From Phaeobacter sp. A36a-5a (GTDB lineage Bacteria > Pseudomonadota > Alphaproteobacteria > Rhodobacterales > Rhodobacteraceae), in the NCBI RefSeq assembly GCF_037911135.1, contig NZ_JBBLYU010000003.1, positions 62,001 through 126,000 of the forward strand: a stretch of 64,000 nucleotides of DNA. The letters run 5' to 3'. Shown here one piece after another: positions 8,974-17,990 of the stretch. The notes beneath the pieces are model-generated. The model worked only from the letters and a program-made list of their open reading frames with translations. It ran no database searches and was not told the DNA's origin. The position numbers and the translations under genes are program-made. Within the stretch, counting starts at the first letter, position 1. The number at the start of each line of letters is the position of its first letter.

Positions 8974-9627
8974 TCAGAACGGCGCCTTGACGCGGAACTT
9001 CATCGATTCGCCGCTGTCGGGATGTTTGATACGCAACTCTTCTGCGTGCAGCATCATGCGTGGATGATCCAGTGCAGCCCCCTGAGCGTAAAGCGGATCG
9101 CCCAGAATGGCGTGTCCGAGCGAGAGCATATGCACACGCAACTGATGCGAGCGACCTGTCTTTGGCGTCAGACGCACACGTGTTGCGGCCTCTTCATATT
9201 TTATCACCCGCCAATCGGTCACCGCCTCCTTGCCAGTGTCATGGCAGACCATCTGGCGCGGGCGGTTTGGCCAATCGACGATCAGCGGCAAATCGACGGT
9301 CCCGCTGCGCGGCTCTAGCCTGCCACCGATGCGCGCGATATAGGCTTTCTTTGCGGTACGTTTTTCAAACTGCATCGAGAGATGGCGTTGGGCGTGCGGA
9401 GTGACCGCAAACACCATTACGCCGGAGGTGTCGCGATCCAGTCGATGGACCAGCAACGCCTCGGGAAACACTGCCTGCAAGCGGGTGAGCAGACAGTCCG
9501 CAAGGTGTTCTCCGCGCCCCGGTACGCTCAGCAGACCATGGGGCTTGTTCACCACCAATAGCTGCGCGTCATGATGCAGGATATCCAATGGATCCGTCGG
9601 CGGGGTATAATCGCTAGAAACAGTCAT
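8974..9627 (-). CDS. RluA-family RNA pseudouridine synthase
   Basis: A 217-residue pseudouridine synthase that isomerises uridine in rRNA or tRNA. The family motif HRLDRDTSG (residues 61-69) contains the catalytic Asp64, and further blocks include AKKAYIARIGG and PKTGRSHQLRVHM. There is no N-terminal S4 domain, and the size resembles RluA (23S rRNA U746/tRNA U32) rather than RluC/D; the exact target is not assignable. I use the ATG at 9627; twelve extra in-frame residues upstream are not family-like. It ends 12 bp from the convergent fucosyltransferase gene. Confidence 0.92.
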   Translation of the reverse strand: MTVSSDYTPPTDPLDILHHDAQLLVVNKPHGLLSVPGRGEHLADCLLTRLQAVFPEALLVHRLDRDTSGVMVFAVTPHAQRHLSMQFEKRTAKKAYIARIGGRLEPRSGTVDLPLIVDWPNRPRQMVCHDTGKEAVTDWRVIKYEEAATRVRLTPKTGRSHQLRVHMLSLGHAILGDPLYAQGAALDHPRMMLHAEELRIKHPDSGESMKFRVKAPF

Positions 9628-9759
9628 GCCCGCGTCCCTAGCGATCCGGCGCCCGCAGGGCAAGGTATCGCTACGTCGTGCTTGCCCGGGATCTGGCGGA
9701 GCGTCAGGGTGGCGGTAACCCCTGCCTCACCGCGGGCTCCCTGTTCTGAGAGGTGCAGC

Positions 9760-10173
9760 ATGACACATCCGACCATTAACAGGCTGCAAGAGGTTGTTGC
9801 CAAAGGCGACGACAGCCAGATTGCAGATCTCCTGGCGGAGGATGTGCAGTTCCTGCCCCCGACCTATTGGAAAACATGGACCGGTCGCGCACCAGTGGCG
9901 GCGATTCTGGGTCATGTCGGTCAGGTATTCAGTGACTTTCGCTATCGTCGGATCATGGGGAACGGAAACGACTGGGCGTTGGAGTTCCAGTGCAAGATCG
10001 GCGAGTTCGATGCCGTGGGCGTTGACCTGATCACGTTGAATTCGCACGACCTGATCAGCCATTTCGAGGTAGTCATGCGCCCCTATAAAAGCGTCGGCGT
10101 GCTGCGCGCTGCAATCATGGAACGGGTCACCACCGACCCACGATTTCTGCAATATCAAAAGGCGCTCAGCTGA
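9760..10173 (+). CDS. NTF2-like / SnoaL-like protein
   Basis: The 137-residue protein begins MTHPTINRLQEVVAKGD and has the pattern of the NTF2-like cone fold: an N-terminal helix, LLAEDVQFLPPTYWKTWTG, then a helix (PVAAILGHVGQVF) and paired strands ending in SHFEVVMRPYKS. Such proteins bind or isomerise small hydrophobic molecules or are non-catalytic. The start is set by GAGAGGTGCAGC before the ATG; the longer upstream open frame is rejected. It directly precedes, and probably overlaps, the SGNH hydrolase gene. Confidence 0.78.
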   Translation: MTHPTINRLQEVVAKGDDSQIADLLAEDVQFLPPTYWKTWTGRAPVAAILGHVGQVFSDFRYRRIMGNGNDWALEFQCKIGEFDAVGVDLITLNSHDLISHFEVVMRPYKSVGVLRAAIMERVTTDPRFLQYQKALS

Positions 10174-10217
10174 TCGGCATCGATCATATCGCCCGCATTG
10201 TCCTGCTGCCGCTTCTG

Positions 10218-10937
10218 GTGGTGCAGGCAGTTAACGTCCGGCGCAGGGCGCTGAACCTGACGGAACCCTCGGGGCCTCGGTTCGGCCAACAGGGACAGGG
10301 CACGCCGCTACGGCTGTTGATTGTCGGCGACAGCTCAGCTGCTGGTGTCGGTGTCGGTCGCCAGAACGATGCGCTCTCCGGTCAACTGACATCGCGCCTG
10401 ACGCAGGGTCGGCATCTAACCTGGCGGCTGGAGGCCACAACCGGGCATCGCAGCGCAGATGCTCTGGCGCGGGTGCGTGCGCTGCCGCCGCAGACCTTTG
10501 ACGTTGCGGTTCTGGCATTGGGGGTCAATGACGTGACCCGGCTTGCGCGGCGGCGACGGTTTCACATGGAACAGTGCGCGCTGATCAAGCTCCTGCGGGA
10601 CCGGTTTGGTGTCAGGCTCGTGGTCTTGTCAGGAGTGCCACCAATGGCATATTTTCCAGCCCTTCCCCAACCGCTGGCTTGGGTCCTGGGTCGCCACGCG
10701 GCGCGGCTGGACCGGGTTCTATCCAACTTGGCCGCAGGGAATCACGATCTCATCCACCTGCCATTCACGATGGCGCCCGACCCAGCGCTGGCAGCGCAGG
10801 ACGGCTATCATCCGTCGGCAGCCGCCTATTCTCTTTGGGCTGAAACCTTAGCAGAGACCATCAACGCGGAACTGTCCTGCACATCCCGGCCCGCCCCTCA
10901 GGCCCGGCGCATCTGCCGCACCAATGAGACCGAGTAG
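10218..10937 (+). CDS. SGNH/GDSL-type esterase
   Basis: The 239-residue enzyme shows SGNH blocks: block I LLIVGDSSAAGVGV with the nucleophilic serine, block III LGVNDV with the oxyanion Asn, and block V DGYHPSAAAY with the catalytic Asp-His pair. It should hydrolyse an ester of unknown type. The start is uncertain. GTG at 10218 is the first conventional start, but the frame remains open upstream and encodes a hydrophobic stretch (IDHIARIVLLPLLVV) that looks like a genuine membrane anchor beginning near the preceding stop, at a non-standard codon. The 3' end overlaps the convergent rarD gene by 40 bp. Confidence 0.82.
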   Translation: MVQAVNVRRRALNLTEPSGPRFGQQGQGTPLRLLIVGDSSAAGVGVGRQNDALSGQLTSRLTQGRHLTWRLEATTGHRSADALARVRALPPQTFDVAVLALGVNDVTRLARRRRFHMEQCALIKLLRDRFGVRLVVLSGVPPMAYFPALPQPLAWVLGRHAARLDRVLSNLAAGNHDLIHLPFTMAPDPALAAQDGYHPSAAAYSLWAETLAETINAELSCTSRPAPQARRICRTNETE

Positions 10938-11791
10938 ATCACCAGCGCCAGCCAGATCATCGGAAAGGCGATCATGCGCGCGCGACCGAAGTCTTCGCCA
11001 AAAATGAACACCGCTGCCAGAAATATCATCGTCGGAGCAATATATTGCAGGATACCGATGGTGGAGAGCCGCAGCAGTTTGGCGCCATTGGCGTAGGTGA
11101 TCAGCGGCACCGCTGTGACCAAACCACAGCCCAGCAGCAACGCGGTGTCACTGAACGCTCCCGCGAAATGCGCGTCACCGGAGGCCGTAAGATAGAGCAG
11201 ATATCCCAGCGCCGGAGGCGTCAGGATCAGCACTTCCAGCATGAAACCCTGATTGGGGCCGACCGGCAGGGATTTCTTGAAGAACGCATAGAACCCCCAG
11301 CTGAGAGTAAGACCAATGGCAGCCCACGGCAGGCGCCCGGCGTCAACGGCAAGCACCAGCACCGCCAGTGCCGCCAGACCGATTGCGACCAGCTGTGCCG
11401 GCAACAATCTCTCTCCTAGCAAAAGTGCACCCAACATAACGCTGAACAGCGGGTTGATATAATACCCCAGCGCCGCATCAAGCGCATGCCCAGTTGCAAT
11501 CGACCACACATAGATGCCCCAATTCACTGAGATCAGCGCCGCTGTCACCGCCCCCATCATCAAGACCTTGGGCGAGGTCAGCGCCGCGCGCAGATCACGG
11601 GTTCGACGCAGGATAATGAGTAGCACACCCGCCACGGGCACCGACCAGATTACCCGATGCGCGACAACTTCGGCGGCGGGCATATGTGCCAGCGCTTTCA
11701 TATAGATCGGCAGAAATCCCCACATCAGATAGGCGGAAACTGCAAAGGCAAGGCCCTGCGGCGTGTCTTTGTTCTCAACTGATGAGGTCAT
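10898..11791 (-). CDS. rarD: RarD-type EamA family transporter
   Basis: The 297-residue inner-membrane protein has about ten predicted hydrophobic helices and the RarD signatures YLMWGFLPIYMKAL near the N-terminus and NWGIYVWSI in the first EamA repeat. The C-terminal repeat has LQYIAPTMIFLAAVFIFGE. The substrate is not known; relatives are annotated as chloramphenicol-sensitive RarD. AGGGAG lies upstream of the ATG at 11791. It overlaps the 3' end of the convergent SGNH gene. Confidence 0.9.
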   Translation of the reverse strand: MTSSVENKDTPQGLAFAVSAYLMWGFLPIYMKALAHMPAAEVVAHRVIWSVPVAGVLLIILRRTRDLRAALTSPKVLMMGAVTAALISVNWGIYVWSIATGHALDAALGYYINPLFSVMLGALLLGERLLPAQLVAIGLAALAVLVLAVDAGRLPWAAIGLTLSWGFYAFFKKSLPVGPNQGFMLEVLILTPPALGYLLYLTASGDAHFAGAFSDTALLLGCGLVTAVPLITYANGAKLLRLSTIGILQYIAPTMIFLAAVFIFGEDFGRARMIAFPMIWLALVIYSVSLVRQMRRA

Positions 11792-11972
11792 CGTGGAATC
11801 TCCCTGAGCCGCGTTTATGACAGCTCAGCGCGCAATTGACAGAGCGGAAGCACAAAAAACACTGCTGTCGGCGATGGTAGACGGCCTTATCGGATCGGCG
11901 GGGAAAGAGTGCGCGAACTGCGCACATATTCTCCCGCTGATCTCGCCCCCCCCTGGGATCCTTAGAGGTGAC

Positions 11973-14423
11973 CTATGCCTTCACCCGCTCCGATTTCGGA
12001 TCATACATCGGCTTCAGGGAAGCTTCGGCTTTCACTTTCACGCCGCAGACGTCGATCTCATAGACCGAACCCAGCACATCCGCTGCGCTTTCCCCCTCGC
12101 AGGGCACATAGCCCATGCCGATGGCGGCACCCAGCGTGTGGCCGTAGTTACCGGAGCTGAGATAGCCCACGTATTTGCCGTCGCGGATGATCGGCTCATT
12201 GTGGAACAAGAGCGGCTCGGGGTCGGTCAGCTTGAACTGAACCATGCGGTTCTTGGGGCCGCTCTCCTTGCGCTCCAGCACCGCGGCCTTGCCGATAAAG
12301 TCGTCCTTGCCGACGGCAACCGCAAAGCCAAGCCCTGCATCGATCACATTGTCTTCGCAAGTGATGTCGTGGCCGAAGTGGCGGAAGCCCTTCTCGATCC
12401 GGCAGCTGTCCATCATATGCATGCCGCAAAGCTTAAGCCCCATGTCGTGGCCCGCCTCCCAGAGGGTTTCGAACGCGTGGCCGGACATTTCCGCCAGGAT
12501 GTAGATCTCCCAGCCCAGTTCGCCGACATAGGTGACCCGGTGCACCCGGGCGAGGCCCATGCCCAGTTCGATCTCTTGCGCGGTACCGAAGGGGTTCACC
12601 TCGTTGGAGAAATCATTGGGGGAGACCTTCTGCAGCAGCTTGCGGGCATTCGGCCCCATCACCGCCAGCACGCCCTCGCCTGCGGTGACATCGGTGAGCA
12701 CGACGTTGAAACCGCCCTTGTTGCGCATCATCCAGGTCTGATCCGCTAGACGGGTCACCGCCGGGGTCACCACCAGATAGACGGTCTCGCTCAGGCGGGT
12801 GACGGTCACATCCGCCTCGATCCCGCCGCGGCTGTTCAGGAACTGGGTGTAGACGATCTTGCCCGCCGGAACCGAGACATTGGCGCCGCAGATGTAATTC
12901 AGGAATTTCTCCGCATCCGGGCCTTCGACGCGGATCTTGCCGAAGGAGGACATGTCGTACATGCCGACATTTTCCCTCACGGCGCGGTGTTCTGCAGCGG
13001 AGTTTTCAAACCAGTTCTGACGCTTCCAGCTGTACTGGTACTCACGCTCCTGGCCTTCATTGGCAAACCAGTTGGCGCGCTCCCAGCCGCCGATTTCGCC
13101 GAAAACGGCGCCCTGTTCCTTGAGGTGGTAGTGGAACGGGGTGCGGCGCACGCCGCGGGCGGTGGCCTTCTGGCGGTAGGGGAAATGGTCCGCATAGAGC
13201 AGGCCCAGGGTCTCTTTCGAGCGTTCGAACAGGTAATGCTTGTTGCCCTGGAACGGGTGCATCCGGGAGATGTCCACATCGCCGAGGTCAAACGGCTTCT
13301 GGCCGTCTTCCATCCACTGCGCCAGCGCCATGCCGGCGCCGCCTGCGGACTGGATGCCGATCGAGTTGAAGCCTGCGGCGACCCAGAAGTTGTCCATCTC
13401 GGGCGCCAGGCCCAGGTGGTAGGCGTCATCCGGGGTGAATGATTCCGGGCCGTTGAAGAAGGTGTGGATACCTGCCTCCGCCAGCATCGGCATCCGGTTG
13501 CAGGCGGCCTCCAGGATCGGTTCGAAATGATCGAAGTCCTCCGGCAGCTGGTCGAATTCGAAGCTGTCGGGGATGCCGTTCATTGCCCAGGGCTTGGCAT
13601 TGGGTTCGAAGGCACCGAGCAGGATTTTCCCTGCATCTTCCTTGTAGTAGGCGCATTCATCCGGCACCCGCAGCACCGGCATCTGGGTCAGGCCTTCGAT
13701 ACCTTCAGTGACAATGTAGAAGTGCTCGCAGGCATGCAGCGGAACGTTGACGCCTGCCATGCGGCCAACCTCATGCCCCCACATGCCGGCGCAGTTCACC
13801 ACCATGTCGCATTCAATATGGCCCTGCGCCCCGCCATCGTCGCTAACCCAGTCCACACCGGTGACGCGGCGGCCCTGTTTGGAGATGCCGGTGACCTTGA
13901 TGCGCTCCTTGACCAGCGCGCCGCGCTGGCGGGCGCCCTTGGCCAGGGCCAGCGCGATGTTGGCCGGATCCGCCTGCCCGTCGGTCGGCAGCCAGACGCC
14001 GCCGGTCACGCCGTCCAGATTGATGTGCTCGTAGCGCTCCTTCACCTCCTTGGGCGACAGCTCCTCCACCGGCACGCCAAAGGCGCGCGCCATGGCGGCG
14101 TTGCGGTAGAGCTCCTCAAGCCGCTCATGGGTCAGGGCAGCGGACACCGACCCCACCTGACGCATACCCGTCGCGACTCCGGTTTCTGCCTCAAGCCCCA
14201 AATAGAGCTCGGCCGAATAGCGGGCGAGTTTGGTCATGTTGGAGGACGCGCGCAGTTGGCCGATCAGCCCCGCGGCATGCCATGTGGTGCCGGAGGTCAG
14301 CTGCTTACGCTCCAGCAGCACCACATCCTTCCAGCCGAGCTTGGTCAGGTGATAAGCTACCGAGCAGCCGATCACGCCGCCGCCGATAATGACAACACGG
14401 GCCTTGTTGGGAAGATCGCTCAT
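11973..14423 (-). CDS. FAD-dependent N-methylamino acid dehydrogenase fused to GcvT domains (paralog 1)
   Basis: The 816-residue protein has the architecture of dimethylglycine/sarcosine dehydrogenases. An N-terminal DAO-type FAD domain (VVIIGGGVIGCS, residues 10-21) carries the SGTTWHAAG segment whose histidine (His49) corresponds to the covalent FAD site of mammalian DMGDH. The C-terminal ~400 residues are a GcvT/aminomethyltransferase module (MYDMSSFGKIRVEGPDAE, later GYLSSGNYGHTLG) that would pass the released C1 unit to tetrahydrofolate. It should oxidatively demethylate an N-methyl amine in the cytoplasm; the substrate is unproven. CAGGAG precedes the ATG. It follows the GlxA gene by 95 bp and is a paralog of the gene at 15528-17975. 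Confidence 0.88.
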   Translation of the reverse strand: MSDLPNKARVVIIGGGVIGCSVAYHLTKLGWKDVVLLERKQLTSGTTWHAAGLIGQLRASSNMTKLARYSAELYLGLEAETGVATGMRQVGSVSAALTHERLEELYRNAAMARAFGVPVEELSPKEVKERYEHINLDGVTGGVWLPTDGQADPANIALALAKGARQRGALVKERIKVTGISKQGRRVTGVDWVSDDGGAQGHIECDMVVNCAGMWGHEVGRMAGVNVPLHACEHFYIVTEGIEGLTQMPVLRVPDECAYYKEDAGKILLGAFEPNAKPWAMNGIPDSFEFDQLPEDFDHFEPILEAACNRMPMLAEAGIHTFFNGPESFTPDDAYHLGLAPEMDNFWVAAGFNSIGIQSAGGAGMALAQWMEDGQKPFDLGDVDISRMHPFQGNKHYLFERSKETLGLLYADHFPYRQKATARGVRRTPFHYHLKEQGAVFGEIGGWERANWFANEGQEREYQYSWKRQNWFENSAAEHRAVRENVGMYDMSSFGKIRVEGPDAEKFLNYICGANVSVPAGKIVYTQFLNSRGGIEADVTVTRLSETVYLVVTPAVTRLADQTWMMRNKGGFNVVLTDVTAGEGVLAVMGPNARKLLQKVSPNDFSNEVNPFGTAQEIELGMGLARVHRVTYVGELGWEIYILAEMSGHAFETLWEAGHDMGLKLCGMHMMDSCRIEKGFRHFGHDITCEDNVIDAGLGFAVAVGKDDFIGKAAVLERKESGPKNRMVQFKLTDPEPLLFHNEPIIRDGKYVGYLSSGNYGHTLGAAIGMGYVPCEGESAADVLGSVYEIDVCGVKVKAEASLKPMYDPKSERVKA

Positions 14424-14433
14424 CTTGTGTCTC

Positions 14434-14451
14434 CTGATCTCGTTTGATCAG
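14434..14451 (-). promoter_or_regulatory. Dyad overlapping the ribosome-binding site of paralog 1
   Basis: CTGATC (14434-14439) and GATCAG (14446-14451) form a perfect 6-bp dyad with a six-base centre. On the minus strand the proximal arm merges with the CAGGAG ribosome-binding site of the dehydrogenase starting at 14423. It may be an operator or an RNA hairpin that limits translation. Confidence 0.35.
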
Positions 14452-14518
14452 ACCCTGCCACAGATAGGCGACAGGAAATGTATGAAAAACGCCAATCTTG
14501 CCGCTGTATTCTCCGCCG

Positions 14519-15547
14519 CTAATCGGCGTGTTTCCGACGTCGCTCCATGGACTGGGAAGCGCGTCGTGACTTTCGCAGGGCAAATGGGGTAATGCCGAAA
14601 AAAGCCTTATACAGGGTCGAAAACCCGTTGGAGAATCCGCAGGCCAATCCGATTTCCCGCACGCTCATAGTGGTGTTGAGCAGCAGATTATTCGCCTTGT
14701 TCAGCCGCATTTCGCGGTAAAACCCGTTTGGAGTGGTGCCCAGAAAAGTATTGAACTTGCGCTCCAGCGATCGGGTCGAAATCCCCAGTTGATCCACGAT
14801 CTCGTTGATCGGCAACGGGTCTTCGATGTGCTCCTGCATCACGCGAATGGCCTGATCAAGGTCAGCATCACCGGTAACCGTTGGCTTCACACCTGAGAAG
14901 GGTTGCAGCGATGCGTAATCGCGTATCTTGTCATGCAGCAGGATATTGGCAACCGTCACCTGGGCGGCGGCCGTTGTCAGCTGTCCAATCAGGGCCAGAA
15001 CGATATCCACCGTCGACCCCATTCCGGCACAGGTCACAACCTGACCATCCTCGCTTGCAAGCGCGAAGTTGGCGTCAAACAATCCAATACGTTCGCGCAT
15101 CAAAGTGGCGTTTTCCCAATGTGTCGTGTGGAGCGCCCCCTGCTTTCCGCTGTCGCGGATGTACCTGCTTGCCGCCTCAGCCAGCAGATAGACTTTGGCT
15201 CCGCGCGCGCGATATTTGCTGATCAGCGGCCCCATCGACAGCGCAGGGCAATCGGGATCCGTGTTGCCAAGAACAAAAACACAATCCGCCTCGGCGCGGC
15301 TTGCAAAAGGCTCCGTCTCGACAAAGGCACCCGCCCGGCAGCCGATCTGACCACCCGCTGCGGAGCGAATGGTCCAGGAGAACGGTGGCTGCGCCAACAC
15401 CCGATTGGCCAAGCGCAACGGCTCCACCACGGCGGAAAATTCCGTAAGGACGAAACCTTCGCTCAGCAGGATATCAACCTGCCACCGACGTCCCCCAGGG
15501 GCGGGGCCCCCGGAGGTCGCGCGAGGGTCAGGCCCGGAGCCGGTCAT
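14519..15547 (-). CDS. GlxA-family AraC-type transcriptional regulator
   Basis: A 342-residue regulator with an N-terminal DJ-1/PfpI-like (class I amidotransferase-fold) ligand domain (QVDILLSEGFVLTEFS to about residue 180) and a C-terminal AraC double helix-turn-helix (INEIVDQLGISTRSLERKF and VREIGLACGFSNGFS). GlxA-type regulators such as GbdR and SouR control glycine betaine, dimethylglycine and sarcosine catabolism in pseudomonads, matching the demethylases on both sides. The ATG at 15547 overlaps the upstream dehydrogenase by 20 bp, implying translational coupling. An alternative ATG at 15601 adds residues that do not look conserved. Confidence 0.88.
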   Translation of the reverse strand: MTGSGPDPRATSGGPAPGGRRWQVDILLSEGFVLTEFSAVVEPLRLANRVLAQPPFSWTIRSAAGGQIGCRAGAFVETEPFASRAEADCVFVLGNTDPDCPALSMGPLISKYRARGAKVYLLAEAASRYIRDSGKQGALHTTHWENATLMRERIGLFDANFALASEDGQVVTCAGMGSTVDIVLALIGQLTTAAAQVTVANILLHDKIRDYASLQPFSGVKPTVTGDADLDQAIRVMQEHIEDPLPINEIVDQLGISTRSLERKFNTFLGTTPNGFYREMRLNKANNLLLNTTMSVREIGLACGFSNGFSTLYKAFFGITPFALRKSRRASQSMERRRKHAD

Positions 15548-17975
15548 TGCCCGGATCCCACAGTGGTTCGTCTTTTTGAACCACCGCACGGTATTTCTCA
15601 CCGTAGATTTCGATCTCCAGTTCGGTTCCGGGCACCGCCAACTCAGGTCGCACCATGCCCAGCGCGATGGAGGCGTTCACACGGTAGCCCCAGTCGCCAG
15701 AGGTGGTTTCGCCCACGATCTCGTCATCCTTCCAGATGCAGGACATATAGGGCGCGTCCGCCTCCCCGGCATCGACAATCAGGGTGACAAAGGATTTCTT
15801 CACCCCGCGCTGCTTTTCGGCCTGGATCGCGGCCTTGCCCGGGAAATCCTGCGGTTTGTCCAGCTTGACGAACCGCTCCAGCCCGCCTTCAAGCAGCGAG
15901 TAGTCGGTGGACAGGTCACCCTTCCAGGTGCGGTAACCCTTTTCGATGCGCAGGGAGTTCAGCGCGTACATGCCAAACGGCTTGGCGCCGCCCGCCAGCA
16001 GGGCCTCGTAAATCTCCGTTTGATGCGCGTTGGCGCAATGGACCTCCCAGCCCAGTTCGCCAGCAAAGGACACCCGCGCCAGGAAGGCGGGCTTGCCCGC
16101 GACCGTGGCTTCCTGATGGGTCAGCCAGCCCAGCGACAGATCGGCATCCGAGATGCCCGCCAGCAGCTCCCGCGATTTCGGGCCGGTGACGATCATGGTT
16201 GCAAATTCGGTGGTGCGGTCGGTCAGGGTCAGGCCCTCGGGCAGCGCCTTCTTCAGGATCTCGAAGTCGTGCCACTGGGCCGAGCCCGCGGTGATCAGGG
16301 TGAAGTGGTCCTCGCCATGACGGATGCAGGACATCTCGGTCAGGATGCGGCCGCGGTTATCTGCGAAGTAGACCAGGTTCATCCGGCCCGCCTTGGGCAG
16401 ACCGCCGGTGATCATGCCGCGCAGGAATTCCGCAGCGCCGTCGCCGCTCAGGTTGAAACGGGAGAAACCCGGCAGGTCCAGCACGCCGACGCCGTCGCGG
16501 ACCGCTTCGCATTCTTCCTTGATCCGCTGCTGCCACGGGCCGGAGCGGCCCCAGGTATGAGTGGCCTCCTCGGAGGTGTCGTCACCATCCTTTGCAAACC
16601 AGTTGGCGCGCTCCCAGCCGTTGTAGGCGCCCATCTGGCCGCCCAGTTCCTTGATCCTGCCGTGCACCTGGCTGACCTTCTTGTCTCGCGCAGCGGGCCA
16701 TTCGTGGTGCGGGAAGTGCATGGCGTATTCGTTGCCGTAAACCTCCATGCCTTTCTTGTTGCAGTACTCCTGGTCGGTGTAGTCGGTGTAGCGGCGCGGA
16801 TCGCAGGACCACATGTCCCACTCGGTCTGGCCGTCGGCGATCCACTCCGCCAGCACCTTGCCGGCACCGCCGCCCTGGGCGATGCCAAAGGTAAAGACAC
16901 AGGCTTCGAACGCGTTGTCCACGCCCGGCATCGGGCCCAGCAGCGGCAGACCGTCGGGGGCATAGGGAATCGGGCCGTTGATCACGCTGGAGACGCCGGT
17001 GGACGCCATCAGCGGCACCCGCTCCATCGCGTCGGTGACGATATCCTCGATCCGGTCCAGATCATCCGACCACAGCTGGAACGAAAAATCGTCCGGCATC
17101 CGGTCGTCCTCGGTCATCCAGTGGCCCCTGCAGTTCGGCTCATATGGCCCGAGATTGTAGCCGTTTTTCTCCTGCCGCAGGTAGTAGGACACATCCACAT
17201 CGCGGATCAGCGGGAGCTTCTTGCCGGTCTTCTTGGTGTGCTCTTCGATCTCGGGGATCTGCTCGGTCAGCAGATACTGGTGGCTCATCACCATCATCGG
17301 CACGGTGCGCCCGCCATAGGGCTTGAACCACTCTCCGACACGCTGGGCATAATAACCGGCGGCGTTCACGACATAGTCGCATTCGATATCGCCCTTATCG
17401 GTATGCACGATCCAGGTCTTGTCTTCCTTCTGGCTGACGCCGGTTGCCGGGCAGAAGCGGATGATCCTCGCGCCCATGTCGCGGGCGCCCTTGGCCAACG
17501 CCTGCGTCACCTGCGCCGGGTCGATGTCGCCGTCTGACGGATCCCACAGCACACCTTTCAGGTCGTGGGTCTCCAGGAACGGATAACGCTCCTTGGCCTG
17601 CTTAGGCGTCCATATCTCCATCCCGATGCCCTGATAGCGGCCCATGGAGCAGGCGCGTTCAAACTCCTGCATTCGCTCCTTGGTATGGGCCAGACGGATA
17701 GAGCCGGTCTGATGATAGTTCATCGGATAGTCGACCTCTTCACCGAGGCGGGCATACAGCTCGGTCGAGTAGCGCTGCATGTTCATGATCGCCCAAGAGG
17801 TCGAGAATGTCGGAACATTGCCCGCCGCATGCCATGTCGAACCGGCTGTCAGTTCGTTCTTTTCCAGGAGGACGCAATCCGTCCATCCCTTCTTCCCAAG
17901 ATGATACAGTGCCGAACAGCCGACGACGCCACCGCCGATGATGACCACACGGGCCTTGTTTGGAAAATCGGACAT
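15528..17975 (-). CDS. FAD-dependent N-methylamino acid dehydrogenase fused to GcvT domains (paralog 2)
   Basis: The 815-residue protein has the same build as paralog 1: FAD motif VVIIGGGVVGCS (residues 10-21), the AGSTWHAAG segment with the covalent-FAD histidine (His49), and a C-terminal GcvT module (GVGVLDLPGFSRFNLSGD, later ETTSGDWGYRVNASIALG). The first ten residues differ from paralog 1 at one position, yet the rest has diverged strongly, so substrates probably differ. Likely activity is oxidative N-demethylation (dimethylglycine, sarcosine or relatives) with C1 transfer. AGGGAG lies before the ATG. It follows the GFA gene by 15 bp and overlaps the GlxA gene, so it is central in one transcript. 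Confidence 0.88.
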   Translation of the reverse strand: MSDFPNKARVVIIGGGVVGCSALYHLGKKGWTDCVLLEKNELTAGSTWHAAGNVPTFSTSWAIMNMQRYSTELYARLGEEVDYPMNYHQTGSIRLAHTKERMQEFERACSMGRYQGIGMEIWTPKQAKERYPFLETHDLKGVLWDPSDGDIDPAQVTQALAKGARDMGARIIRFCPATGVSQKEDKTWIVHTDKGDIECDYVVNAAGYYAQRVGEWFKPYGGRTVPMMVMSHQYLLTEQIPEIEEHTKKTGKKLPLIRDVDVSYYLRQEKNGYNLGPYEPNCRGHWMTEDDRMPDDFSFQLWSDDLDRIEDIVTDAMERVPLMASTGVSSVINGPIPYAPDGLPLLGPMPGVDNAFEACVFTFGIAQGGGAGKVLAEWIADGQTEWDMWSCDPRRYTDYTDQEYCNKKGMEVYGNEYAMHFPHHEWPAARDKKVSQVHGRIKELGGQMGAYNGWERANWFAKDGDDTSEEATHTWGRSGPWQQRIKEECEAVRDGVGVLDLPGFSRFNLSGDGAAEFLRGMITGGLPKAGRMNLVYFADNRGRILTEMSCIRHGEDHFTLITAGSAQWHDFEILKKALPEGLTLTDRTTEFATMIVTGPKSRELLAGISDADLSLGWLTHQEATVAGKPAFLARVSFAGELGWEVHCANAHQTEIYEALLAGGAKPFGMYALNSLRIEKGYRTWKGDLSTDYSLLEGGLERFVKLDKPQDFPGKAAIQAEKQRGVKKSFVTLIVDAGEADAPYMSCIWKDDEIVGETTSGDWGYRVNASIALGMVRPELAVPGTELEIEIYGEKYRAVVQKDEPLWDPGNDRLRA

Positions 17976-17990
17976 GATTGCTCCCTGATG

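Noticed and set aside
15369-17537. 722-codon open frame opposite demethylase paralog 2
   Set aside because: The opposite strand encodes a complete, recognisable enzyme; the antisense product has no motifs and no start signal.
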